Source: JBPCRW01 sp050996405
GTDB lineage: Bacteria > Acidobacteriota > Blastocatellia > Pyrinomonadales > Pyrinomonadaceae
Direction of reading: 5' to 3'
Length of the DNA stretch: 10,385 nt
NCBI GenBank assembly: GCA_050996405.1
Contig: JBPCRW010000104.1
Coordinates: 1 to 10,385, forward strand
Position numbers and translations under genes: made by a program. Positions within the stretch are counted from its first letter, which is position 1, and every line of letters starts with the position of its first letter. Of this stretch, positions 5,004 to 10,385 are shown piece after piece. The notes beneath the pieces were generated by a model that was not told the origin of the DNA, made no database searches, and worked only from the letters and a program-made list of their open reading frames with translations.

Positions 5004-6074
5004 ATGAAACGCCTAATGAATTTTTTCTTGTTGTTCGCGCTCTTCGTTTTTCCAATCGCCGCATATTCGCAGAGCAATGCTTCGACCGCTGTCCGCCCGC
5101 GACAGAGCGCGCAAACGCCGCGCGTCGCGTTCGTTATTCACGGCGGCGCGGGCGTTATCCGGCGCGGCGATTTGTCGCCCGAAAAAGAAAAAGCCTATCG
5201 TGACAAACTCGAAGAAGTTCTGCTCGCGGGCTACAAAGTTTTGCAGTCGGGCGGAACAAGTTTAGACGCGGTGGAAACGGCAATCAATATGATGGAAGAT
5301 TCGCCGCTTTTTAACGCCGGAAAGGGCGCGGTTTTTAACGCCGACGGAAAAAACGAACTCGACGCTTCGATTATGGACGGCAAAACTTTGAAGGCGGGCG
5401 CGGTCGCCGGAGTGCGTCATATTAAAAATCCAATCAGTCTGGCGCGGCTCGTGATGGATAAATCACCGCACGTTATGATGGCTGGCGACGGCGCGGAAAA
5501 ATTCGCCGTCGAGCAAGGCGTAAAACTGGTTGACGAAAAGTATTTCTTCACGCAGGAACGCTGGGACGCTTTTCAAAAAGTTGACAAGGAAGAAAAAGCC
5601 AAGGCGAAAGCCGCTGCCGAAGGCAAAAAAGTTTCTGGATTAAATTATCGCTGGGAGCCGTATAACAAATTCGGCACGGTCGCGCTTGATAAAGACGGAA
5701 ATCTCGCGGCGGGAACTTCGACCGGCGGAATGACTTATAAAAAATACGGGCGCATCGGCGATTCGCCGATTATCGGCGCGGGAACTTATGCCAACAACGA
5801 CACCTGCGCCGTCTCCGCCACAGGCTACGGCGAATATTTTATACGACTCGGCGTGGCGCGCGACATTTCTGCTTTGATGGAATACAAAAACTTGCCCGTT
5901 CAGCAAGCCGCCGATTTAGTTATCAAAACCAAATTGCAGGATTTAGGCGGCGACGGCGGCGTTATCGCGCTTGACAGAAACGGCAATATCGGAATTTCGT
6001 TCAACTCCGAAGGAATGTATCGCGCTTATATCGACGCGAACGGCAAACCTGTGGTCGAGATTTATAAAAACTGA
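5004..6074 (+). CDS. iaaA: Exported isoaspartyl peptidase / plant-type L-asparaginase
   Basis: This is a 356-residue Ntn-hydrolase precursor with a signal peptide (MKRLMNFFLLFALFVFP..., cleavage near AYS-QS, residue 22), so it acts in the periplasm or outside the cell. It cleaves isoaspartyl dipeptides and asparagine. Alpha-subunit motifs: VIHGGAG (44-50), GGTSLDAVE (83-91), FNAGKGAVFN (103-112) and ELDASIMDG (118-126). A lysine-rich linker (about 192-215, KVDKEEKAKAKAAAEGKKV) precedes the autocleavage site. The beta subunit should begin at Thr225 in KFGTVALD, followed by TSTGGMT (238-244), GRIGDSPIIGAGTYA (249-263) and FNSEGMYRA (333-341). The family consensus after the nucleophile is T-[VI]-G-A-V-A-L-D. 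Here G-A-V appears to be missing, so autoprocessing is uncertain. The start is supported by GGAG six bases upstream. Monocistronic, convergent with mtnA. Confidence 0.9.
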   Translation: MKRLMNFFLLFALFVFPIAAYSQSNASTAVRPRQSAQTPRVAFVIHGGAGVIRRGDLSPEKEKAYRDKLEEVLLAGYKVLQSGGTSLDAVETAINMMEDSPLFNAGKGAVFNADGKNELDASIMDGKTLKAGAVAGVRHIKNPISLARLVMDKSPHVMMAGDGAEKFAVEQGVKLVDEKYFFTQERWDAFQKVDKEEKAKAKAAAEGKKVSGLNYRWEPYNKFGTVALDKDGNLAAGTSTGGMTYKKYGRIGDSPIIGAGTYANNDTCAVSATGYGEYFIRLGVARDISALMEYKNLPVQQAADLVIKTKLQDLGGDGGVIALDRNGNIGISFNSEGMYRAYIDANGKPVVEIYKN

Positions 6075-6127
6075 ATCGAGCGCGGAAATTATCAGGAGAG
6101 CGGCGGCTTTTTCTCTGTCACTCCATT

Positions 6128-7174
6128 TTATTTCTCAAACATTTTTTTCAGACTTTCGGAAAACGGCGCGCGCGCCACGCCTTTTTCGGTAATGATTCCG
6201 GTGATTAAATCGTGCGGCGTAACATCAAACGCGAAATTTGAAACCGCGATTCCGTCGGGCGCAAGCTGTATATTTTGAACGTGCGTAATTTCTCTGCGAT
6301 TGCGTTCTTCAATCGGAATTTGTTCGCCCGTCGGGCAATTCATATCAATCGTCGAAAGCGGCGCGGCGACGTAAAACGGAATTTCGTGACGCTTTGCCAG
6401 AACCGCGACCATATACGTTCCGATTTTATTTGCCGCGTCGCCGTTAGCCGCGATTCTGTCCGCGCCGACGACGACCGCCTGAACTTTTCCCTGCTTCATC
6501 AAATGCCCGCTCATATTGTCCGTAATCAGCGTCACGGGAATATTATCCTGCAATAATTCCCACGCCGTCAGCCGCGCGCCTTGCAAATACGGGCGTGTTT
6601 CGTCGGCAATCACGGATATTTTTTTACCTTGATCCACCGCGCCGCGAATTACGCCTAAAGCCGGTCCCCAAACGCCGCCCGTCGCCAAAGCACCGGCGTT
6701 GCAGTGCGTCAAAACAGTCGAGTTGTCTTTCAAAAGCTCGCCGCCGAATTGCGCTATCAGTCTTTGCGATTCGATGTCTTCTTCGTGAATCTTTTTCGCG
6801 TCGTCAATCAAAATCTGCTTGATTTCCGAAATTGATTTTTCTTCGGCTTTCGCTTTTTGAAACGTCCGTTTCATTCTATCAATCGCCCAGAAAAGATTAA
6901 CGGCGGTCGGTCGCGTTTTGCCGATTACGTCGCAGATATAATCGAGTTCGTCTTCAAAATCCAAAACGTTCGTGCCGACAAACTGTTTTGCGCCGAGCGC
7001 GATTCCATACGCCGCCGACACGCCGATGGCAGGCGCGCCGCGCACGACCATTTCACGAATCGCGTCGGCAACTTCCGTATAAGTTTTCAAAGTCAGCCAT
7101 TTTTCTTCGGTCGGCAAAAGCCTTTGATCGAGCATTAAAACGCCTTCGTTCGCCCATTTGACAGGAATAATCAT
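6128..7174 (-). CDS. mtnA: S-methyl-5-thioribose-1-phosphate isomerase
   Basis: This 348-residue cytosolic enzyme of methionine salvage isomerises the aldose methylthioribose-1-phosphate to the ketose methylthioribulose-1-phosphate. It belongs to the eIF2B-like fold. Conserved pieces: MVVRGAPAIGVSAAYG (42-57), RPTAVNLFWA (88-97), LTHCNAGALAT (155-165) with the catalytic Cys158, ADETRPYLQGARLTAWEL (190-207), VVVGADRIAANGDAANKIGT (234-253) with the catalytic Asp239, and APLSTID (271-277). Length is the family norm, and Cys158/Asp239 match the spacing known for the Bacillus enzyme. AAGGAAA lies about 10 bases before the ATG. No other salvage genes are adjacent. The 53-bp spacer to the convergent asparaginase gene shows no convincing terminator. 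Confidence 0.96.
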   Translation of the reverse strand: MIIPVKWANEGVLMLDQRLLPTEEKWLTLKTYTEVADAIREMVVRGAPAIGVSAAYGIALGAKQFVGTNVLDFEDELDYICDVIGKTRPTAVNLFWAIDRMKRTFQKAKAEEKSISEIKQILIDDAKKIHEEDIESQRLIAQFGGELLKDNSTVLTHCNAGALATGGVWGPALGVIRGAVDQGKKISVIADETRPYLQGARLTAWELLQDNIPVTLITDNMSGHLMKQGKVQAVVVGADRIAANGDAANKIGTYMVAVLAKRHEIPFYVAAPLSTIDMNCPTGEQIPIEERNRREITHVQNIQLAPDGIAVSNFAFDVTPHDLITGIITEKGVARAPFSESLKKMFEK

Positions 7175-7213
7175 CAGTTAAAATTTCCTTGTTTGTAAAA
7201 ATTCGATAATCAA

Positions 7214-7242
7214 ATCTTACGGAAAATCTGCGACTCTCACAA
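7214..7242 (-). promoter_or_regulatory. Predicted sigma-70-type promoter of mtnA
   Basis: Read on the minus strand: -35 TTGTGA (7242-7237), a 17-bp spacer and -10 TAAGAT (7219-7214), about 40 bases upstream of the mtnA start codon at 7174. Hexamers and spacing are near consensus. Confidence 0.5.
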
Positions 7243-7282
7243 GAAAGATTAAACTTTTTGTGATTCGCACCTTGAAAATTCT

Positions 7283-7312
7283 TTGATATTTTCCATTCGA
7301 TAATGCTAAAGT
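7283..7312 (+). promoter_or_regulatory. Predicted promoter of the 108-aa/macrodomain operon
   Basis: -35 TTGATA (7283-7288), an 18-bp spacer and -10 TAAAGT (7307-7312), preceded by TGC as in extended -10 promoters. Expected transcription start is near 7319, leaving a leader of about 68 bases that contains a 9-codon ORF (7361-7390). Confidence 0.45.
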
Positions 7313-7360
7313 TTTCCGCATAAGTTTCGCAAAGCCGAAATTTTAATTCAAACGAACATT

Positions 7361-7390
7361 ATGGAGAACTTTTCCAATTACTCGCTATGA
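7361..7390 (+). CDS. Possible 9-codon leader ORF coupled to the 108-aa gene
   Basis: The frame ATG...TGA encodes MENFSNYSL. Its TGA (7388-7390) overlaps the ATG of the next gene (7387) as ATGA, a coupling arrangement. The 108-aa gene has no ribosome site of its own within normal distance; the nearest GGAG is inside this small ORF. No Shine-Dalgarno precedes the leader ATG either, so it may be chance. Confidence 0.25.
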   Translation: MENFSNYSL

Positions 7391-7713
7391 GCGAAAAGCA
7401 CCGCGAATACTGCTTGATTGTCGAAGGAAATTATCTGGATGAAAATGAAGCCGAACACGCTTTGCGCGACCCGTTTATCGAAGAATGGGTCGAACAAACC
7501 GGAAAATTTCGGATTCACAATTTTGACGACATCGAAGTGACGGGCGGCATCAGTCTCGGCGATTTAGTCGTGACGATGATTGACGACGGAGTTTTTGAAA
7601 TCACCAGCAATCGCGCCGGACGACCGCTGACCGAACAAAAAGCCAAAATTCTCACCGAAAATCTGCGACGGCAGGCGATGTTCGACGAAATTACGGTCAA
7701 ACCTCTGGAATAA
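7387..7713 (+). CDS. Hypothetical acidic protein, 108 aa
   Basis: Not recognised. It is a small soluble acidic protein without signal peptide or membrane helix. Pattern: a strand-like start (REYCLIVEGNYL, 6-17), an acidic helix (ENEAEHALRDPFIEEWVEQT), alternating hydrophobic strands (FRIHNFDDIEVTGGISLGDL and VTMIDDGVFEITSN), and a C-terminal amphipathic helix (LTEQKAKILTENLRRQAMF). This looks like a compact alpha/beta domain. Codon use agrees with the neighbours and the gene precedes the macrodomain gene by only 10 bp, so the two are very probably co-transcribed. The start is the ATG overlapping the stop of a 9-codon leader ORF. Function unknown; a role as partner or regulator of the macrodomain protein is only a guess from position. 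Confidence 0.75.
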   Translation: MSEKHREYCLIVEGNYLDENEAEHALRDPFIEEWVEQTGKFRIHNFDDIEVTGGISLGDLVVTMIDDGVFEITSNRAGRPLTEQKAKILTENLRRQAMFDEITVKPLE

Positions 7714-7723
7714 AATTTTTACA

Positions 7724-8266
7724 ATGAATAAAGAATTTTTCGATGCTCGCGTTGAAGTAATAATCGGCGACATTGCGCGGGAAAATATCGATGCAATCGT
7801 CAACGCGGCAAACCGGACTTTGCTTGGCGGCGGCGGCGTGGATGGCGCGATTCACAGAGCGGGCGGCAAACAAATTTTGGAAGAATGTCGCCGCATCCGC
7901 GAAACCGAATATCCAAACGGATTACCGACTGGCGAAGCCGTTATCACTTCGGGCGGAAATTTAAAAGCGCGTTTTGTGATTCACACTGTCGGACCGATTT
8001 ACGGGCAGAATCAAGGGCGCGATGCCGCGCTTTTAAACGATTGTTATACAAACTCTTTGCGTCTGGCAGTTGAAAATAATCTGGAAACGATTAGTTTTCC
8101 GTCAATCTCAACCGGCGCATTTTATTATCCGAAACCTGAAGCCGCGCGAGTTTCTTCGCTTGCAATAAAAGAATTTCTCTCGCAAAATAACACAATCAAA
8201 AAAGCGCGTCTGGTTTTCTTTTCCCCTGCCGACGCTGAAACGTTTATAAAAAATAATTATTTTTAA
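7724..8266 (+). CDS. Macrodomain protein, O-acetyl-ADP-ribose deacetylase-like
   Basis: This 180-residue stand-alone macrodomain resembles YmdB/MacroD-type enzymes, which hydrolyse O-acetyl-ADP-ribose or remove ADP-ribose from acidic residues. Evidence in order: IIGDIARENIDAIVNAAN (13-30), with GD binding adenine and NAAN the distal ribose; LGGGGVDGAIHRAGG (34-48), with Asp40 the expected catalytic/ribose-contacting residue; CRRIRETEYPNGLPTGEAVITSG (55-77); FVIHTVGPIYG (84-94); and ISFPSISTGAFYYPKPEAAR (123-142), the diphosphate-binding loop. All ligand-contact motifs are present, so it should be active. Length is typical. It lies downstream of the unrecognised 108-aa gene. No ADP-ribosyltransferase such as DarT is next to it. 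Confidence 0.93.
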   Translation: MNKEFFDARVEVIIGDIARENIDAIVNAANRTLLGGGGVDGAIHRAGGKQILEECRRIRETEYPNGLPTGEAVITSGGNLKARFVIHTVGPIYGQNQGRDAALLNDCYTNSLRLAVENNLETISFPSISTGAFYYPKPEAARVSSLAIKEFLSQNNTIKKARLVFFSPADAETFIKNNYF

Positions 8267-8288
8267 TAAAAGACTATTCGTGTGAAGT

Positions 8289-8294
8289 TATAAT
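8289..8294 (+). promoter_or_regulatory. Candidate -10 (TATAAT) for the glucan phosphorylase gene
   Basis: A perfect TATAAT lies 42 bases before the ATG at 8337. No good -35 is seen at 16-18 bp. Directly after it, CTCCG (8295-8299) and CGGAG (8309-8313) can form a 5-bp hairpin at the start of the leader; this is too weak to call a terminator or switch. Confidence 0.35.
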
Positions 8295-8336
8295 CTCCGG
8301 TTTCATTTCGGAGTAAAAATCACATAAAATTTTGCT

Positions 8337-10385
8337 ATGAAGGAATTATCCAATCAGGATTTATCAAATATGCCGCCAGCCGCGAGCCAGCAGCTCGAAC
8401 AAATTTTTCGACAAAACTTTTTAATTAATCGCAGTTTTCCCGCAAATCTCCAAATTTTGGAACGCATTTCAAATAATTTTTATTGGTCTTGGAATACCGA
8501 AGGCGCGTCGCTTTTCCGTGATTTGGATTTTGAGCTTTGGGAACGCTGCGAGCAGAATCCGCGCCGCGTTTTAAGAGAAGTCAGCGAATTGCGTTTGTGG
8601 CAAAAAGCCTGTGAAGAAAATTACGTCCGGCGAGTTTCGGATTTTGCCGAACGCTTTGAAAATTATCTGGCGCAGCCGCCGAAAAGTTTCGGGCGCATTT
8701 CAAAAGAAAATCCGGTCGCGTATTTTTGCGCCGAATACGGCGTTCACAACAGTTTGCCGATTTATTCTGGCGGACTCGGAATTCTGGCGGGCGACCATTT
8801 AAAATCCGCCAGCGATATGAACGCGCCGCTCGTCGCCGTCGGACTTTTTTATCGCTTCGGATATTTTCGTCAAAAAGTTTCGCACGACGGATGGCAAAGC
8901 GAATATTACGTTGATTCGCTCGAAAATGAACTGGCTTTGCAGCCGGTTTTAGACGAAAACAGCGAAAGAATTTTAGTAATGATTCATATGCGCGGGCGCG
9001 AAGTTTTCGCGCAGGCTTGGCTCGCGCAAGTCGGCAGAATTTCGCTTTATCTGCTCGATACAAACGTCGAACAAAACGCCGACGTTGACCGTTTTGTAAC
9101 CGGACATCTTTACGGCGGCGACACGGAAACGCGCATCGTGCAGGAAAAAATTCTGGGCATCGGCGGAGTTCGGCTTTTGCGAAAACTCGGAATTCAGCCT
9201 GCGGTTTATCATTTAAACGAAGGTCATTCGGCTTTTTTAACGCTGGAATTGGCGCGTGAATTTTTAACGGCGAACGAAACCGCGAGTTTTGAAGACGCGA
9301 TTTCACAGGTGCGCGAAAAATGCGTTTTTACTACGCACACGCCGGTCGCGGCTGGCAACGATTCGTTTTCGCCCGCGCTTATCGAAGCGTGTTTCGACGA
9401 AAATTACATTACCGATTTACGATTATCGAAAGAAGAACTTTTCGCTTTGGGGCGCGCAAATCCGCAAGATAAAACGGAATGGTTCGGAATGACTCCGCTG
9501 GCAATCAGAATGACGCGCTCGGCGAACGGTGTCAGCGAAAAACACGGCGAAGTTTCACGCGAATTATGGCTGAAAATGTTTCCCGATACGAAGGTTGAAA
9601 ACGTGCCGATTACATTTGTGACGAACGGCGTTCACGCGCCGACCTGGATTTCGCCCGTTTTCAAATCGCTTTACGAAAAGCGTATCGGCGCGAACTGGAC
9701 GGAAGTTTTGCGTAATGAAAATGATTGGAAAAACGCGCTCGATAAAATTTCCGACGCGGAAATCTGGAACGCGCATCTGCTGCTTAAAAATCAGCTTATC
9801 GCCTTTGTCCGCGAGCGAACGCAAAAGGATGAAACCGGATTGCGAAACACGATTAACGAACGCGAAGACACGCGCAGATTTTTCGACGCGGATGTTTTAA
9901 CAATCGGTTTTGCGCGGCGTGTGGCGGCTTATAAACGCTGGAATTTGCTGCTGTCGGACGCGCCGCGTTTGTTGAAAATGATTGATAATTCCGAGCGTCC
10001 GGTGCAGTTCGTGTTCGCCGGAAAAGCGCATCCGCAAGACAGCGTTGCGAAAACTTTATTGCAGGAAATGATGAGTCATAAACAAAATGAAACGTGGCTT
10101 AGACGCGCCGTTTTTATTGAAGATTACGACCAGGAAGTGGCGCGTTATCTGGTGCGCGGCGTTGACGTTTGGCTGAATGTTCCGCGTCGTCCATTGGAAG
10201 CGTCCGGCACGAGCGGGCAAAAGGCGGCGATGAACAGCGGTTTGAATTTTTCGATTCTCGACGGCTGGTGGATCGAAGGCTACAACGGCGAAAACGGATT
10301 TTCAATCGGCGACGGCAGGGAAGCCGACGAAGCGAATAAGGAATTGCAGGAAGAAATTGACGCGGCTGATGCCGAATCTTTGTAT
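8337..10385 (+). CDS. glgP: Alpha-glucan phosphorylase, 3'-truncated by the window
   Basis: 683 residues are visible with no stop. The enzyme releases glucose-1-phosphate from glycogen or maltodextrin using pyridoxal phosphate. The N-terminal domain (about 40-125) matches DUF3417: NNFYWSWNTEGASLFRDLDF and WERCEQNPRRVLREVS. The catalytic part has AYFCAEYGVHNSLPIYSGGL, AGDHLKSASDM, YHLNEGHSAF, FTTHTPVAAGND, TFVTNGVHAPTW, GFARRVAAYKRWNLL and FVFAGKAHPQD. The PLP-lysine region EASGTSGQKAAMNSG carries Lys629 by alignment to the classical EASGTGNMK site. SILDGWWIEGYNGENGFSIG marks the short bacterial/archaeal subfamily rather than E. coli GlgP/MalP. The start is uncertain: ATG 8337 lacks a ribosome site, whereas ATG 8370 (residue 12) has AGGA 10 bases upstream. 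Confidence 0.93.
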   Translation, partial: MKELSNQDLSNMPPAASQQLEQIFRQNFLINRSFPANLQILERISNNFYWSWNTEGASLFRDLDFELWERCEQNPRRVLREVSELRLWQKACEENYVRRVSDFAERFENYLAQPPKSFGRISKENPVAYFCAEYGVHNSLPIYSGGLGILAGDHLKSASDMNAPLVAVGLFYRFGYFRQKVSHDGWQSEYYVDSLENELALQPVLDENSERILVMIHMRGREVFAQAWLAQVGRISLYLLDTNVEQNADVDRFVTGHLYGGDTETRIVQEKILGIGGVRLLRKLGIQPAVYHLNEGHSAFLTLELAREFLTANETASFEDAISQVREKCVFTTHTPVAAGNDSFSPALIEACFDENYITDLRLSKEELFALGRANPQDKTEWFGMTPLAIRMTRSANGVSEKHGEVSRELWLKMFPDTKVENVPITFVTNGVHAPTWISPVFKSLYEKRIGANWTEVLRNENDWKNALDKISDAEIWNAHLLLKNQLIAFVRERTQKDETGLRNTINEREDTRRFFDADVLTIGFARRVAAYKRWNLLLSDAPRLLKMIDNSERPVQFVFAGKAHPQDSVAKTLLQEMMSHKQNETWLRRAVFIEDYDQEVARYLVRGVDVWLNVPRRPLEASGTSGQKAAMNSGLNFSILDGWWIEGYNGENGFSIGDGREADEANKELQEEIDAADAESLY

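Noticed and set aside
6075..6127. Possible terminator between the convergent asparaginase gene and mtnA (AGAG...CTCT, AGCGGCGGCT).
   Set aside because: Stems of only 3-4 bp can be formed; too weak to call.
8295..8313. CTCCG/CGGAG hairpin before the glucan phosphorylase as a riboswitch or terminator.
   Set aside because: A 5-bp stem with a 9-base loop and no U-tract is expected by chance in sequence of this length.
8581..9306. 241-codon open frame on the minus strand opposite the glucan phosphorylase.
   Set aside because: Its product is arginine-rich, low in recognisable structure and lies entirely inside a strongly conserved enzyme on the other strand; it is a composition shadow.

Overview
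The window reads as ordinary bacterial chromosome. It is tightly packed with short or overlapping gene junctions and moderate GC, and it has the CG-rich codon style and heptanucleotide repeats I associate with Acidobacteriota of the Blastocatellia/Pyrinomonadales type. That placement is an inference from style and gene content; there is no rRNA or other marker gene to prove it.

Left block, minus strand (2587 down to 1): coaBC (coenzyme A synthesis), a family-4 Fe-S uracil-DNA glycosylase, an AbrB/MazE-type antitoxin and the first 30 residues of a Doc toxin. They form one chain with overlaps or very short gaps. Middle plus-strand block (2695-3999): an unrecognised 112-aa protein, then the front of a polyprenyl (GGPP/FPP) synthase that runs out of frame into the back of a squalene/phytoene synthase. 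I read this as an internal deletion (or an assembly chimera) that broke two consecutive isoprenoid genes. A spacer with an MITE-like inverted repeat follows. Next come a secreted CAP/SCP-domain protein (minus) and, divergent from it, an exported isoaspartyl peptidase/L-asparaginase (plus), then convergent mtnA (methionine salvage, minus). The right block (plus) holds an unrecognised 108-aa protein coupled to a macrodomain ADP-ribose hydrolase, then a long 3'-truncated alpha-glucan phosphorylase that runs off the end.

The most unusual structure is a set of different heptanucleotide tandem repeats placed inside coding sequence: GGACTCT/GGACTTT in coaBC and the uracil-DNA glycosylase, GAGGGAC at the coaBC/glycosylase junction, and CCGCAAT/CCGCCTT in the phytoene synthase remnant. 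A 7-bp unit is coprime with the codon, so each of these units reads as a stop-free heptapeptide in all six frames. That explains how they can sit in protein linkers in either orientation. In coaBC two arms form a perfect 25-bp inverted repeat exactly in the linker between the two enzyme domains.

No rRNA, tRNA, CRISPR array, transposase or phage gene is visible, and no wholly new multi-gene system is evident. The best leads are the heptamer repeats, the broken isoprenoid pair, a three-residue gap next to the catalytic threonine of the asparaginase, and two unrecognised small proteins.
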